Counted from the stretch's first letter, positions 1-9,659 are shown. The stretch: 64,000 nucleotides of DNA from Sphingopyxis sp. CCNWLW2 (GCF_037095755.1 NZ_JBAWKJ010000002.1:1261748-1325747), one strand, 5' to 3'. Numbers and translations are program-made. The notes: a model not told the origin generated them from the sequence alone.

Positions 1-502
1 CGCCATTTTCGACATGCTCGAGTCCCGAGGACATGTGGAGCAGGCTCCGCAGCGTGATCGCGCCGCGCGGATCGCCGCTGCGCTGCCACGCCTCCACCGG
101 CGCCGGCCCGTCGAGCGACAATTGCCCGTCGGCGACGAGAAAGCCGGTGAGCACCGCGGTGATGCTTTTCGCCATCGACCAGCTGATCAGCTTCGATTCG
201 GGGCCGAAGCCCGCGGCATAGCGTTCATAGATCGGCTCGCCGTCGCGCAGCACGAGCAGCGCGCGCGTCTGCCCAACATCGTCGGCATCGGCGAACAGCG
301 CGTCGGCGCGCGCGCGGATCGCGGCGGGCAGCGCGGGCAGCGGCCGCGGCGTCTCGACAGCGGCGACGCCATCGAGCGACGCGCCGAATTTCGGCGCGGG
401 CGATGCGGGTGCCATATTGCCCTGCCCCGCCGCCTGCGCCAGCGACCAGACGCCGAGCACCCCGAGGGCGGCACTTGCCAGCAGCCGTTTTTTCGTGATC
501 AT
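1..502 (-). CDS. Serine hydrolase, beta-lactamase (class C/PBP) family, partial
   Basis: The N-terminal 167 residues of a secreted or anchored serine hydrolase are visible; the gene runs off the left edge. A basic, hydrophobic N-terminus (about residues 1-24) looks like a signal peptide or anchor. The SxxK motif of the beta-lactamase/esterase fold is SMAK, with Ser109 as predicted nucleophile and Lys112 as base, and it is followed by a typical Leu-rich segment ending LHMSSGLEH. In this family such proteins are esterases, peptidases or penicillin-binding-like hydrolases, and the substrate cannot be told from this part. Its ATG (502-500) overlaps the ATG of the divergent gene at 501, so one of the two starts may be wrong. 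Confidence 0.8.
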   Translation of the reverse strand, partial: MITKKRLLASAALGVLGVWSLAQAAGQGNMAPASPAPKFGASLDGVAAVETPRPLPALPAAIRARADALFADADDVGQTRALLVLRDGEPIYERYAAGFGPESKLISWSMAKSITAVLTGFLVADGQLSLDGPAPVEAWQRSGDPRGAITLRSLLHMSSGLEHVENG

Positions 503-932
503 GGCTTTGGTGAATAACATTAATCCGACCGGGCCGACAACGGGCGAGACGCCGGCCCCTGTACCAGCCTCTGGGCCGCCGCCCGCTAATCCCCCGCATC
601 CTGCGAAAAAACCGAGCCGCTCGGGCGGTTGCCTGCCCTGGGTGATCGGGCTTGCGGTGCTGCTCGCGATCTTCGCGATCTGGAAATTCCCGTCGTTCAA
701 GGCGCAGGCCGAGCTGGGTTCGGCCTATGCCGCGCGCGTCGGCTGTTCGTGCCGCTATGTGCAGGGACGCAGCCTCGAAAGTTGCCAGAGCGATTTCGAA
801 CCCGGCATGGAGATGGTATCGCTGAGCGAAGACCCCGCGACCCGAACGGTAACGGGAAGCGTGCCGCTACTCGCCTCGCGCAGCGCGCGCTATGCGGGGG
901 CCAGCGGCTGTTTGCTGCGGCCCGACAACTAA
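501..932 (+). CDS. Hypothetical single-pass membrane protein with Cys-rich C-terminal domain
   Basis: The 143-residue protein has a Pro-rich cytoplasmic N-terminus (about 1-45), one hydrophobic segment (about 46-64, from CLPWVIGL to AIW) and a periplasmic domain of about 75 residues with four cysteines (CSC, SC, GCLL) that could form disulfides. The C-terminal domain, with CSCRYVQGR and PLLASRSARY, resembles a conserved sphingomonad protein of unknown function, often found beside a serine hydrolase; this is from memory. The start is uncertain because it overlaps the start of the divergent hydrolase. Function unknown. Confidence 0.7.
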   Translation: MALVNNINPTGPTTGETPAPVPASGPPPANPPHPAKKPSRSGGCLPWVIGLAVLLAIFAIWKFPSFKAQAELGSAYAARVGCSCRYVQGRSLESCQSDFEPGMEMVSLSEDPATRTVTGSVPLLASRSARYAGASGCLLRPDN

Positions 933-1174
933 CGCCGGAAGCGGCGCACCAATAGCGCCAGCGCCGCGGGCATGCCGAAGACGACCAGCGCGATCCCCGC
1001 CTCCTCGGCCCAGCCGTAACCGGCATGGAGCACGCCGACGAGCAGATTGCCGATCGCGACAAGCAACCACAGGATGAGGAACAGCCGCGTCGCCCACGCC
1101 GCATCCCGGATCGTCAGGCGCAGCAGGATCAGCAGGACGAGCCCGGCCAGCAGCATGATGGTCGTGTGCGACAT
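929..1174 (-). CDS. Small integral membrane protein (81 aa)
   Basis: Unrecognised small membrane protein. Three hydrophobic segments are visible: about residues 5-20 (IMLLAGLVLLILL), 31-50 (LFLILWLLVAIGNLLVGVL) and 58-74. The C-terminus is basic (VRRFRR), which suggests it faces the cytoplasm. A good ribosome-binding site, GGAGGA, lies inside the end of the AraC gene just upstream, so the two genes are probably cotranscribed and translationally linked. The 3' end overlaps the convergent gene ending at 932 by a few bases. Confidence 0.7.
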   Translation of the reverse strand: MSHTTIMLLAGLVLLILLRLTIRDAAWATRLFLILWLLVAIGNLLVGVLHAGYGWAEEAGIALVVFGMPAALALLVRRFRR

Positions 1175-1176
1175 CG

Positions 1177-1959
1177 CTATTCCTCCCCTTCATCCGGCAG
1201 AATATCCGACCGATGTCTGCGGCGCCACTCGCCCGGCGACATGCCGATCTTGCGGCGAAAGATCGCGCACAGATGCGCGTGGCTCGAAAAGCCGGTCGCG
1301 AAGGCGATCTCGGCGATCGTCAGCGGGCGGTTCATCAGGAACCAGCAGGCGTGGCGCAGCCGCTGGTGCAGCACATATTGTGCCGGGGTGCGGCCAGTCG
1401 CGCGCGCGAAATGGACGATCAGGCTGTTCACCGACATCCCCGCCGCGGCCGCCATGTCCTCGACCGTCAGCGACACTTCGAGCTGGGTCTGGATGAAGGC
1501 CATCAGATCGTTGATGCGCTGGGCGATGGCGGGCGATTCGGGACGCCCGGCCATGGACTGAAGCGTCTTGGCGAGGATCGTGACGAGCGGATCGGCGGCG
1601 GCGGCATCGTTCGCGAGCAAGGCCCGGACAAGCGCGGCCAGCGCAAGGTCGTGATGCGCCGCGAGCGCACGTGTATCGGGGGCGATTGTCAACCGCGCGG
1701 CGGGAATCTCGACCTCGATCGTACGAACCGCGCCGCCCTTTGCCGTGCCGCGATATGTCTGACCGGCGGGTATCAACCACATTTCGCCGGGCAACGGATC
1801 GCCAAGCGACGTCCGCTGATCGTCCAGCCATGTTTCGAGCCAATGATAGCTTCCCGCCTCGTACAGGATCAGCACATGGACATCGCGTTCGATCGTCCAG
1901 TTCGATGGGCCATCGATCCGGTCAACGATCGAGGCGACCCTGAGTCCACCCACTTCCAT
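1177..1959 (-). CDS. AraC family transcriptional regulator
   Basis: 260-residue regulator. The N-terminal half (about 1-130) looks like a cupin-type sensing domain with an arm-like start. The C-terminal 100 residues are a typical AraC/XylS double helix-turn-helix: first HTH around VEDMAAAAGMSVNSL, second around IAEIAFATGFSSHAHLCAIFRRKIGMSPGEWRRR. The second HTH matches the family consensus (I.eIA...GF.s.s.F.r.Fr...G.sP..yR) closely. A perfect inverted repeat at 2000-2018 lies about 40 bp upstream of the start and may be its own operator. The likely target is the adjacent small membrane protein gene; the inducer is unknown. Confidence 0.9.
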   Translation of the reverse strand: MEVGGLRVASIVDRIDGPSNWTIERDVHVLILYEAGSYHWLETWLDDQRTSLGDPLPGEMWLIPAGQTYRGTAKGGAVRTIEVEIPAARLTIAPDTRALAAHHDLALAALVRALLANDAAAADPLVTILAKTLQSMAGRPESPAIAQRINDLMAFIQTQLEVSLTVEDMAAAAGMSVNSLIVHFARATGRTPAQYVLHQRLRHACWFLMNRPLTIAEIAFATGFSSHAHLCAIFRRKIGMSPGEWRRRHRSDILPDEGEE

Positions 1960-1999
1960 CGCATGAATATGGCAAGAATGGGAAAATGTGAAAGCCTGC

Positions 2000-2018
2000 C
2001 ATATTACGCAATAATATG
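2000..2018. promoter_or_regulatory. Inverted repeat upstream of araC-type gene, candidate operator
   Basis: CATATTA (2000-2006) and TAATATG (2012-2018) form a perfect 7-bp inverted repeat around a 5-bp centre, in an AT-rich pocket 41 bp upstream of the AraC-family start. The position suits autoregulation or the promoter -10 region. No binding evidence exists. Confidence 0.4.
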
Positions 2019-2034
2019 GTTAAATCGCCCTACC

Positions 2035-2160
2035 CAAAGTCCTCGGCCCTAGTCGCAGCCGAGATAAAAGAGGCGTGGGCCAGGCTAATACGCGTGCCCC
2101 AGACACGCATGAACAGACCCCCCCGACGGCGGGCGGCGCAATCGCCGCCCGCCACTTTTT
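2035..2160 (+). ncRNA. Candidate small RNA ending in a strong intrinsic terminator
   Basis: Between two minus-strand genes there is a plus-strand sequence with three successive hairpins and no ORF. Hairpin 1 pairs CTCGGC (2042-2047) with GCCGAG (2058-2063). Hairpin 2 pairs GCGTG (2092-2096) with CACGC (2104-2108) and has a CCCC-containing loop. A run of seven C follows (2118-2124), then an 11-bp perfect terminator stem and a T tract. C-rich, anti-Shine-Dalgarno single-stranded stretches between hairpins are typical of alphaproteobacterial trans-acting sRNAs, so that is the proposed role. The 5' end and promoter are not established. Confidence 0.45.
2128..2160 (+). terminator. Rho-independent terminator of the candidate sRNA
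   Basis: An 11-bp perfect stem (2128-2138 with 2143-2153), a CAAT loop and five T from 2156. It points in the plus direction, although both flanking coding genes are on the minus strand, so it does not serve either of them. Confidence 0.8.
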
Positions 2161-2183
2161 CCTGAACGAAACGATGGTCTTGT

Positions 2184-3113
2184 TTATTTTAGGGCGAGGA
2201 ATTCATCCATCGCCCGATTGACTGCATCGGGCGCCTCCCACGGCACGAAGTGGCCGCAGTCGGGCACCTGAACGATCGTCACATCGGGGACGAGCTCCTC
2301 CATCCCGTCAAGATTACATGGCGGCAACGCGACATCGTCGAGCGCCCAGATCACCAGCGTCGGGATGGTGAGTTTCGGGAAGGGTATCGCGGGCGGCTCG
2401 GCATAGGGTTCGTCCATCGCGGGCACGTTGATCGTCGAGCCGCGATACCAGTTGATCATCCCGCGGCAGGCGTCGCGATCCTCCCAGTCCTTCAGCAATC
2501 GGCCGATCTCGTCGGCGGGCTGCAACCCGCCGCTCGGCACGCGCCCGGCAAAAGCATGGGCGAGGATGCCCGCGATGCCATGTTCCTCGATGATCGTGTC
2601 GCTCGCGGGGTCGCGAAAGGTGCGGATATATTGGCTCGCCGCGCGCTGATCTTCGTTGGTCGCGAGCAGACGCTGGAAAATAGCGGGATGCGGTGCGTTG
2701 GCGATCACCGCACGGGTGACCCGCCCCGCCCACGCCGGATGGAGCCCGCCCGGCTGGCCGCCGAGCGCGACGCCCCACGCGATCGCCCCGCCCCAATCAT
2801 GGCCGACGATCGTGAATTCACCGACGTCCAGCGCGTCGGCGAGCGCGAAGATATCGGCGATCAGCTTGTCGGGGGTATAGGATTCGGCGTCCTGCGGTTT
2901 CGACGAGCCGCGATAGCCGCGCTGGTCGGGCGCGATGCAGCGAAAGCGGCCCGCGAAATGCGGCAGCTGATGACGCCAGGTGCGGTGCGATTCGGGAAAG
3001 CCGTGGAGAAAGATGAGGACGGGCGCGTCGCGCGGCCCCATGTCGACGACGTCGAGCTCGACGCCGGTCGAAAGCTCCACGCGCTGTTGTTCGAAATCGC
3101 CGATCATCGACAT
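2184..3113 (-). CDS. Alpha/beta hydrolase, epoxide hydrolase/haloalkane dehalogenase-like
   Basis: 309 residues, the usual length for soluble epoxide hydrolases. The oxyanion motif HGFPES is at about 37-42. The nucleophile elbow GHDWGG has Asp106 in place of the usual Ser, which is diagnostic of the epoxide hydrolase/haloalkane dehalogenase branch, where an Asp forms an ester intermediate. The catalytic His is probably His288 in CGHFVPWE. A cap region lies between about 135 and 230. There is no signal peptide, so it is cytoplasmic. It is transcribed alone. Epoxide hydrolase is favoured because the characteristic PES after HGF is present, but the substrate is unknown. Confidence 0.88.
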   Translation of the reverse strand: MSMIGDFEQQRVELSTGVELDVVDMGPRDAPVLIFLHGFPESHRTWRHQLPHFAGRFRCIAPDQRGYRGSSKPQDAESYTPDKLIADIFALADALDVGEFTIVGHDWGGAIAWGVALGGQPGGLHPAWAGRVTRAVIANAPHPAIFQRLLATNEDQRAASQYIRTFRDPASDTIIEEHGIAGILAHAFAGRVPSGGLQPADEIGRLLKDWEDRDACRGMINWYRGSTINVPAMDEPYAEPPAIPFPKLTIPTLVIWALDDVALPPCNLDGMEELVPDVTIVQVPDCGHFVPWEAPDAVNRAMDEFLALK

Positions 3114-3258
3114 CGCTCCTTTGGTTTCTTTTCGAAACCAATCTGGCGAGGATTGTTGCGGCTGGCAAGCTGCAACAAATGGTGGGACCGTCGGGCGAAG
3201 GAGACAGGGAAGCCCGGCATGTCCGCTATGGGGTGGAAAGCGGACGCCGCCCCTTACT

Positions 3259-3337
3259 CGTCATCCCCGCGAAAGCGGGGACCCAGAGCGTCCGTCGGCT
3301 GGCCCATCCCTGGGTTCCCGCTTTCGCGGGAATGACG
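3259..3337. repeat. REP-like pair in inverted orientation (type 1)
   Basis: Two 28-bp units, 3259-3286 and 3310-3337, are inverted copies with a few mismatches. Each carries a hairpin of the form CCCCGC-GAAA-GCGGGG and the flanking words CGTCAT and ACCCAG. This is the common alphaproteobacterial REP/BIME type. It fills the space between the hydrolase promoter and the 3' end of the pirin gene. Confidence 0.8.
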
Positions 3338-3379
3338 AAGCATTAGAAGCGGGACGGCGCCTTCCGGTCGAAACCTGAC

Positions 3380-4263
<884 letters not shown>

Positions 4264-4264
<1 letters not shown>

Positions 4265-4638
4265 CAATCGAGCCTTTCCAATGTTTTGAGCGTCTTTTCG
4301 GTTTCGACATTGCCGGTGTTGAGGGTCGTACCGGGTTCGAGCAGGACGACATGGCATTCGCCGTCCAGCGCCTCGGGACAATGTTCGACGCCGTGCGGGA
4401 CGATGATGAACTCGCCGGGCTCGACGATCACGTCGCGGTCGCGAAACGCCATCTTCATCCGGCCGGCGACGACGAGGAACAATTCATCCTCGACCTCATG
4501 GTGATGCCAGTCGAACTTGCCGTCGAGCTTGACCAGCTTGACCTGAAAATCATTGATGTCGCCCGCGACGCGCGGGTTCCACGCGTCGGGAATTTTCGCG
4601 AAGGCGTCCGCTAGGTTCACCTTGTCCGGCATCATCAT
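4264..4638 (-). CDS. Small cupin domain protein
   Basis: 124-residue single cupin. The metal motif HHH (about 45-47) with a following Glu, and a second motif GVEHCP near residue 80, match the double-stranded beta-helix fold. It is cytoplasmic. The start lies in a run of three ATG codons that overlaps the bolA stop, and the stop overlaps the pirin start, so it is the coupled middle gene of the operon. Single cupins of this size (YhhW- or 3-hydroxyanthranilate-like) vary widely in function and no substrate can be assigned. Confidence 0.85.
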
Positions 4639-4913
4639 TCTCCCGGCGCGGTCGCCTTGATCGCGAGCGCGTGGACGCGCTGTCCCGGCAGGTCACCGAG
4701 CGCCTTGTTCACGGCGCGCTGGCGCGCGACGCGGTTCTGCCCGGCAAAGCCCGCCCATTCGATGCTCAGGCTGAAATGCGACTCACCGCTGCCGTCGTCG
4801 CCCATATGGCCGTGGTGGCTGGCACTGTCGTTGCTCAGGATGAAATTGGCGTCGGGAAAGGCTGCGCTGAGCAGACTTTCCATCTCTTGCTGTACGGGGC
4901 CTTTGCTGCTCAT
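4635..4913 (-). CDS. bolA: BolA family protein
   Basis: 92-residue BolA-like protein from MSSKGPVQ. It has the class II KH-like fold signature, including the conserved SHHGHMGD segment (His residues used in Fe-S ligation with monothiol glutaredoxins) and the RQRAVNKALGDL...VHALAI C-terminal helix and strand. BolA proteins act with Grx4-type glutaredoxins in Fe-S trafficking and in morphology or biofilm control. It is the first gene of the bolA-cupin-pirin operon and is divergent from the J-domain gene across about 65 bp. A longer start (4925) is possible but less typical. Confidence 0.9.
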   Translation of the reverse strand: MSSKGPVQQEMESLLSAAFPDANFILSNDSASHHGHMGDDGSGESHFSLSIEWAGFAGQNRVARQRAVNKALGDLPGQRVHALAIKATAPGE

Positions 4914-4977
4914 GGGGTTGACCATAAGCGCTTCGTCGCCAAATTATAAGACCTCCAACGCCTCTCGAAAGTCTGTT

Positions 4978-5571
4978 GTGCCTTCTTCTGCACGCCCTTC
5001 CCGTTTTCATGGCCGCGTCCCCCGCGAAGAGGCCTGCGCCGCGCCCGGATGCCGCGAACCCGGCGAGTTTCGCGCGCCGATGGCATGGACGCGCTCGCCC
5101 GACGGCCCGCCGCAATATCGCTGGCTGTGCCTCGACCATGTGCGCGAATTCAACGCGGGCTATAATTTCTTCGACGGCATGACCGCCGACCAGATCATGG
5201 AGGCGCAATCGCCGACCGCGGGCTGGGAGACCGAAAGCCGCACCTTCCGCCCCGCGGGCAGCGCCGACCTGCCGCCGCGCTGGGCCGATTTCAGGGACCC
5301 GATCGACGCGCTCGGCGCGCGCTTTCGCCAGCGGATGGACGAGGCGCGGCGCGAGGCGGCGAATCCCGGCCTGTCGCGCGAGGAGCATGCGGCGATGCAG
5401 TTGCTCGCGCTGCCCGCCGATGCCGACCGCGCGGCGCTGCGGCGGCGCTACAGCGAGCTGGTCCGCAAATATCATCCCGACCGCAATGGCGGCGATCGCA
5501 GTTTCGAAGCACGGCTGGGTGAGGTAGTCCGGGCGTATCAATTGCTGAGGAAGACCAAGGCTTTCGCATAG
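4978..5571 (+). CDS. J-domain (DnaJ-like) co-chaperone
   Basis: About 197 residues from a GTG at 4978; no ATG is available at this end without running into bolA. The N-terminal part contains RFHGR, then CAAPGC and YRWLCLDHVREFNAGYNFFDGM, which is conserved in alphaproteobacterial J-proteins located next to bolA and cobS. The C-terminal 65 residues form a J domain with the diagnostic HPD motif in KYHPDRNGGD, which stimulates DnaK ATPase. The Cys pairs in the N-terminal part may bind metal. The GTG start is an inference and the Shine-Dalgarno is weak. Confidence 0.85.
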   Translation: MPSSARPSRFHGRVPREEACAAPGCREPGEFRAPMAWTRSPDGPPQYRWLCLDHVREFNAGYNFFDGMTADQIMEAQSPTAGWETESRTFRPAGSADLPPRWADFRDPIDALGARFRQRMDEARREAANPGLSREEHAAMQLLALPADADRAALRRRYSELVRKYHPDRNGGDRSFEARLGEVVRAYQLLRKTKAFA

Positions 5572-5582
5572 GGAGACGCACA

Positions 5583-6020
5583 ATGACCGACCTCGACGAA
5601 GCACGGATCGAAGTGGTGCGCCGCCATATGGCGCTCGAGATCACGCACGATTGGGACGGCGTACTCGCGACCTTCGACCATCCGCGTTACGAATTGATGG
5701 GCCCCGGCACGATCTTCGACGGCGAAGCGGCGGTGCGATCCTATTTCGCGACGTCGCGCGAGCCCTTTCCCGATCAGGCGAACGAGGTCATCGCGATCGC
5801 CGCCGACGAAGGCACGAACACGGTGCTCGTCGAATTCTGGCTGACGGGCACGCATCTCGGTCCGCTGAAGCTCGGCCTGCGCACGATCGAGCCGACGGGC
5901 AAGGCGTTCCGTATCCGTATGGCGGCAAGCTTCGAATTCGCACCCGGCGGCGACAAGATCGTCTGCGAACGTCCCTATTACGACCAGTCGGCGGTGATGA
6001 AGGCGCTCGGCCTACTCTAG
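5583..6020 (+). CDS. SnoaL/NTF2-like protein
   Basis: 145-residue protein with the look of an NTF2-like cone fold: an N-terminal helix ([15 protein letters not shown]), [10 protein letters not shown], a [11 protein letters not shown] helix and several beta strands ([24 protein letters not shown]). Members include SnoaL cyclases, ketosteroid isomerase-like enzymes and ligand-binding proteins. It is cytoplasmic and sits 11 bp after the J-domain gene, so it is probably cotranscribed. Catalytic residues cannot be assigned. Confidence 0.8.
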   Translation: MTDLDEARIEVVRRHMALEITHDWDGVLATFDHPRYELMGPGTIFDGEAAVRSYFATSREPFPDQANEVIAIAADEGTNTVLVEFWLTGTHLGPLKLGLRTIEPTGKAFRIRMAASFEFAPGGDKIVCERPYYDQSAVMKALGLL

Positions 6021-6123
6021 AATATCGCCACGAAAGGCGTTGCAAGCCGCAACCCATGGCGATACCGCGACGACGAAGCGCCGCCGCGCGGCGACTCTCC
6101 CCGTTTGCTTGCTGGACTTTGCC

Positions 6124-7113
6124 ATGACCGATATCCCGAACAGCCTTCCCGATCACCACGGCTCGACGCTGCTTGCGGCGCCCGATACCGAGGTTGATGC
6201 GCGCGAGGTCTTCGGGGTCGATATCGACATGAAGGTGCCGGCATTCAGCGAAGCCGACGAGCGCGTCCCCGACCTCGATCCCGCCTATGTCTTCGACGGC
6301 GACACGACGCTCGCGATCCTCGCGGGCTTCAAATATAACCGCCGCGTGATGGTGCAGGGCTATCATGGCACCGGCAAGTCGACGCATATCGAACAGGTTG
6401 CGGCGCGGCTGAAATGGCCGTGCATCCGCGTCAACCTCGACGCGCATATCAGCCGTATCGATCTCGTCGGCCGCGATGCGATCGTGCTGCGCGACGGCCA
6501 ACAGGTCACCGAATTCCGCGAAGGCCTGCTCCCCTGGGCGCTGCAGACGCCGACCGCGCTCGTCTTCGACGAATATGACGCCGGCCGTCCCGACGTGATG
6601 TTCGTGATCCAGCGCGTGCTCGAAACCGAGGGCAAGCTGACCCTGCTCGACCAGAATCGCGTGATCCGCCCGAACCCGCATTTTCGCCTCTTCTCGACCG
6701 CGAATACCGTCGGGCTCGGCGACACGAGCGGACTGTATCACGGGACGCAACAGATCAACCAGGGCCAGATGGACCGCTGGAACATCGTCGTCACGCTGAA
6801 CTATCTGCCCGCGGCGACCGAAAGCGCGATCATCCTCGCCAAGGTGCCCGACACCGACGAGACGACCGTCGCGAATATGGTGAAGGTCGCCGACCTGACA
6901 CGTCAGGGCTTCATCAACGGCGACATTTCGACCGTGATGTCGCCGCGCACGGTGATCAGCTGGGCGCAGAATACCGCGATCTTCAACAATATCGGCTTCG
7001 CCTTCCGTCTCTCCTTCCTCAACAAATGCGACGAGGCCGAACGGATGATCGTCGCCGAATATTATCAGCGCGTGTTCGGCGAGGATCTGCCCGAAAGCGT
7101 CGTCGGCAAGTGA
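6124..7113 (+). CDS. cobS: Cobaltochelatase subunit CobS (AAA+ MoxR-like ATPase)
   Basis: 329 residues. Walker A is GYHGTGKST at about 79-87 and Walker B is [10 protein letters not shown] at about 146-153. Sequence and length match CobS, which with CobT forms the AAA+ motor that drives CobN to insert Co2+ into hydrogenobyrinate a,c-diamide during aerobic B12 synthesis. The characteristic CobS N-terminus ([33 protein letters not shown]) is present. No cobN is in the window, and CobST pairs in sphingomonads may serve another chelatase or target. The stop overlaps the next gene's GTG (GTGA). Confidence 0.95.
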   Translation: MTDIPNSLPDHHGSTLLAAPDTEVDAREVFGVDIDMKVPAFSEADERVPDLDPAYVFDGDTTLAILAGFKYNRRVMVQGYHGTGKSTHIEQVAARLKWPCIRVNLDAHISRIDLVGRDAIVLRDGQQVTEFREGLLPWALQTPTALVFDEYDAGRPDVMFVIQRVLETEGKLTLLDQNRVIRPNPHFRLFSTANTVGLGDTSGLYHGTQQINQGQMDRWNIVVTLNYLPAATESAIILAKVPDTDETTVANMVKVADLTRQGFINGDISTVMSPRTVISWAQNTAIFNNIGFAFRLSFLNKCDEAERMIVAEYYQRVFGEDLPESVVGK

Positions 7114-8309
7114 CGTCGGTGCGCCACCTGGCGGTGGCGTCCTGCGCCGCACTCGCGCTGTCGGGGTGCAGCATCGCGGCGGTCGACTATGGCAAGGTCC
7201 GGCATGCCGACTATGTCGCCGACCCGCGCTGCACCGCGCAGCCGGGCGCGGTGGTCGATGGCGAGGCCTTGCCCTATTTCTTCGCGACGAGCCGCTTGCC
7301 CGACTGCCGCACCCCCGATATCGAGCTGCTCCGCCACCGCGGCGACCATATGCGCTACGGCCGCTTCAACGCCCCGCGCGAGGTCGAGGTCGGCAAGAAG
7401 AAAAAGCTGCTCGCGCCGATCGCCTTCCAGACCTCGGCCGACTGGTGGCGCGCGCTGCAGGCCGAAACCGACCGCAAGCAGGGCCGCGTGCTGCTCTATG
7501 TTCACGGTTACCGCGAGAATTTCCCGACGACGTCGAAGGACGCGACGCAGATCGCGCGCATGACGGGCTTCGACGGCCCGATCATCGAATACAGCTGGCC
7601 GTCGCAGGGCAAGGTCCTGAGCTATGTCGTCGACGAGACGAACATGTACCACGACGTCCGCAATTTCCGGGACTTCCTGAAGTCGCTGGCCGAACAATCG
7701 TGGGTCAAGGAGATCGTGGTCGTCTCGCATTCGCTTGGCGCGCGGCTCGTCGTCCCCGCGATCTCTTATGTCGATCGCACGTCGAGCAGCGCGGACAGCA
7801 GCAATATCTCGAACGTCATCCTCGCCTCGCCCGACATCGACCGCGAGACGTTCGAGCGCGATATCGAGGAAGAGGTGCTGTCGGCACGGCGCGTCGCCAA
7901 CAATCGCCGGATCACCGTCTATACGTCGCGCGCCGACAAGGCGCTTGCCGCGTCGCGCGCGATCCACGGCTATCCGCGGCTCGGCTCGCCCTATTGCTTC
8001 AACCCGTTCGAGGCGGCCGAGCTGAAGGCCAAGGGGCTGCCCGAGCGCTGCTATCCCGTGTCGCGCGCAGGCCTGACCGTGATCGACACCACCGACGTCT
8101 CACGCGGGTCGACGGGGCATAGCAATTTCCTGCGCAGCGCGGTCGTGTGCCGCGATTTCATCGACGTCGTCGCGAACAAGCGCACGCGGCCCGAGCGCGT
8201 CGCGACGATATGGGCGCATGTGTTCCGGCTGCTCCCCGACCCCGCGTTGCCGAAAGACGGCGACGACGCGATCTGTCACCGCACGCCCGAGGTCGAAGAG
8301 CCGCAGTAA
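7110..8309 (+). CDS. DUF900-type alpha/beta hydrolase lipoprotein
   Basis: 399 residues from a GTG that overlaps the cobS stop by 4 bp. The signal peptide ends in a lipobox LSGC (Cys about residue 18), so it is a predicted lipoprotein. The hydrolase core follows the DUF900 pattern: [12 protein letters not shown] as oxyanion strand, [26 protein letters not shown], and the nucleophile elbow SHSLGARL in place of GxSxG. Members are predicted esterases or lipases of unknown substrate. Four extra Cys residues could form disulfides, consistent with an exported location. Coupling to cobS suggests cotranscription, not necessarily a shared function. Confidence 0.85.
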   Translation: MTSVRHLAVASCAALALSGCSIAAVDYGKVRHADYVADPRCTAQPGAVVDGEALPYFFATSRLPDCRTPDIELLRHRGDHMRYGRFNAPREVEVGKKKKLLAPIAFQTSADWWRALQAETDRKQGRVLLYVHGYRENFPTTSKDATQIARMTGFDGPIIEYSWPSQGKVLSYVVDETNMYHDVRNFRDFLKSLAEQSWVKEIVVVSHSLGARLVVPAISYVDRTSSSADSSNISNVILASPDIDRETFERDIEEEVLSARRVANNRRITVYTSRADKALAASRAIHGYPRLGSPYCFNPFEAAELKAKGLPERCYPVSRAGLTVIDTTDVSRGSTGHSNFLRSAVVCRDFIDVVANKRTRPERVATIWAHVFRLLPDPALPKDGDDAICHRTPEVEEPQ

Positions 8310-8313
8310 GCGG

Positions 8314-8445
8314 CTAGAAGCCGCACATGATCGCGAAATTGGCGAGCCAGACGACCGGTCCCTCGCCGGTCCACAGCCACAGCCCGCCCGCCGCGATCAG
8401 GACGAAGAGCGCAAGCGCGATCCAGTCCTGCCGCGCGAGCTTCAT
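8314..8445 (-). CDS. 43-aa membrane microprotein coupled to the MFS gene
   Basis: A very short protein, MKLARQDWIALALFVLIAAG onward. It has one hydrophobic helix (about 8-25) and a second semi-hydrophobic stretch (VVWLANFAIMCGF). Its ATG overlaps the MFS stop as ATGA (8445-8442), which argues that it is translated by coupling and is not a chance ORF. It could be an accessory subunit of the transporter or simply an inner-membrane microprotein. No family was recognised. Confidence 0.6.
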   Translation of the reverse strand: MKLARQDWIALALFVLIAAGGLWLWTGEGPVVWLANFAIMCGF

Positions 8446-9659
8446 GCCGGCTCCAGCCGTTTGACCGGCGCGTCGGCGATCGGCAGGTGGACGAGCCCGG
8501 CGAACAGCCCGAGCGCGATCGAGAAGCCCCACGCGATATTATAGCTGCCGGTGGCGTCGAAGATCAGCCCCGCCATCCACGCGCCGAAAAAGCTGCCGAG
8601 CTGGTGACTCAGAAACACGATGCCATAGAGCATCGAGAGGTAGCGGATGCCGAAGATGCGCCCGACGATGCCGCTGGTAAGCGGCACCGTGCCGAGCCAC
8701 AGGAAGCCCATCGCGCCCGCAAAGACGAGCGCGCTCGCATGACTCAGGGGCAGGAAGAGGAAGAGCGCGATCACCGCCGAGCGCGCGGTATAGAGCGCCG
8801 ACAGCACATATTTCTGGCGCATCAGGTCGCCCGCGCGGCCGAACACGTACGAACCGAGGATGTTGAACAACCCGACGAGTGCGAGCACCTGCGCACCGAT
8901 CTCGATGCCGAGCCCCTTGTCGTCGAGATAGGCGGGCAGATGCGTCGCGATGAAGGCGATGTGGAAACCACAGACGAAGAAACCCGCATTGAGCAGCCAA
9001 TAGCCGCGGTGAACGGCGGCCTCGCGCAGCGCTTCGCGCGCGGTCTGCTCCTCGGCCCGCAGCGTCCCGGGCGTGTCGGTACGACCCGCAACGCCGATTG
9101 CGAGCAGGCCGCACAGCGCGACGAGCCCCGCCATGATCCACAAAGTCTGGTGATAGCCGATGTCACCGAGCAGCATCGATGCCAGCGGCACGACGAGGAA
9201 CTGGCCGAGCGAGCCGCCCGCGGTGACGATACCGAACGCGCTGCTGCGCTTTTCGGGGCTGACGACGCGGCCGACCGCGCCGAGCACGACGACGAAGGTC
9301 GTCGCCGACTGCGCCATGCCGATCAGCAGGCCGAAGCTGATGTGGAGCCCAATCGCGTCGGTCGCGAACGCCGCGCCGATCAGCCCGAGTGCATAGAGCA
9401 GCGCCCCGCCGAGCACGACGCGCCCCGCGCCATGCTTGTCGGCGAGCGCGCCGACGAAGGGCTGAACGAGACCGAAGAGCAGGTTCTGGAGCGCCATCGC
9501 GAGCCCGAAGTCGGATCGGCTGATCCCGATATCGACGCTCATCTGCGGCAGGAACAGGCCGAACGACTGGCGCACGCCCATCGCGAGCGTGACGATGAAC
9601 GCCGCGCAGGCGATGACGACCCACGGGCGTTTCATGGGGGAGAGTGCGGGGGAGGACAT
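8442..9659 (-). CDS. MFS transporter
   Basis: 405 residues with about twelve hydrophobic segments, beginning with the helix WVVIACAAFIVTLAMGVRQSFGLF. The MFS motif A-like loop ADKHGAGRV follows helix 2. The general pattern, with a GVRQSFGLFLPQ first helix and a GPxxG-poor middle, resembles monocarboxylate/OxlT-like or tricarboxylate MFS members. The substrate is unknown. It interrupts the cobS-cobT block on the opposite strand and has the 43-aa microprotein coupled downstream. Confidence 0.9.
   Translation of the reverse strand: MSSPALSPMKRPWVVIACAAFIVTLAMGVRQSFGLFLPQMSVDIGISRSDFGLAMALQNLLFGLVQPFVGALADKHGAGRVVLGGALLYALGLIGAAFATDAIGLHISFGLLIGMAQSATTFVVVLGAVGRVVSPEKRSSAFGIVTAGGSLGQFLVVPLASMLLGDIGYHQTLWIMAGLVALCGLLAIGVAGRTDTPGTLRAEEQTAREALREAAVHRGYWLLNAGFFVCGFHIAFIATHLPAYLDDKGLGIEIGAQVLALVGLFNILGSYVFGRAGDLMRQKYVLSALYTARSAVIALFLFLPLSHASALVFAGAMGFLWLGTVPLTSGIVGRIFGIRYLSMLYGIVFLSHQLGSFFGAWMAGLIFDATGSYNIAWGFSIALGLFAGLVHLPIADAPVKRLEPA

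Noticed and set aside
2041..2110. tRNA-like folding in the spacer after the araC gene
   Set aside because: No acceptor stem, T-loop or anticodon arrangement; it fits the sRNA hairpin interpretation better.
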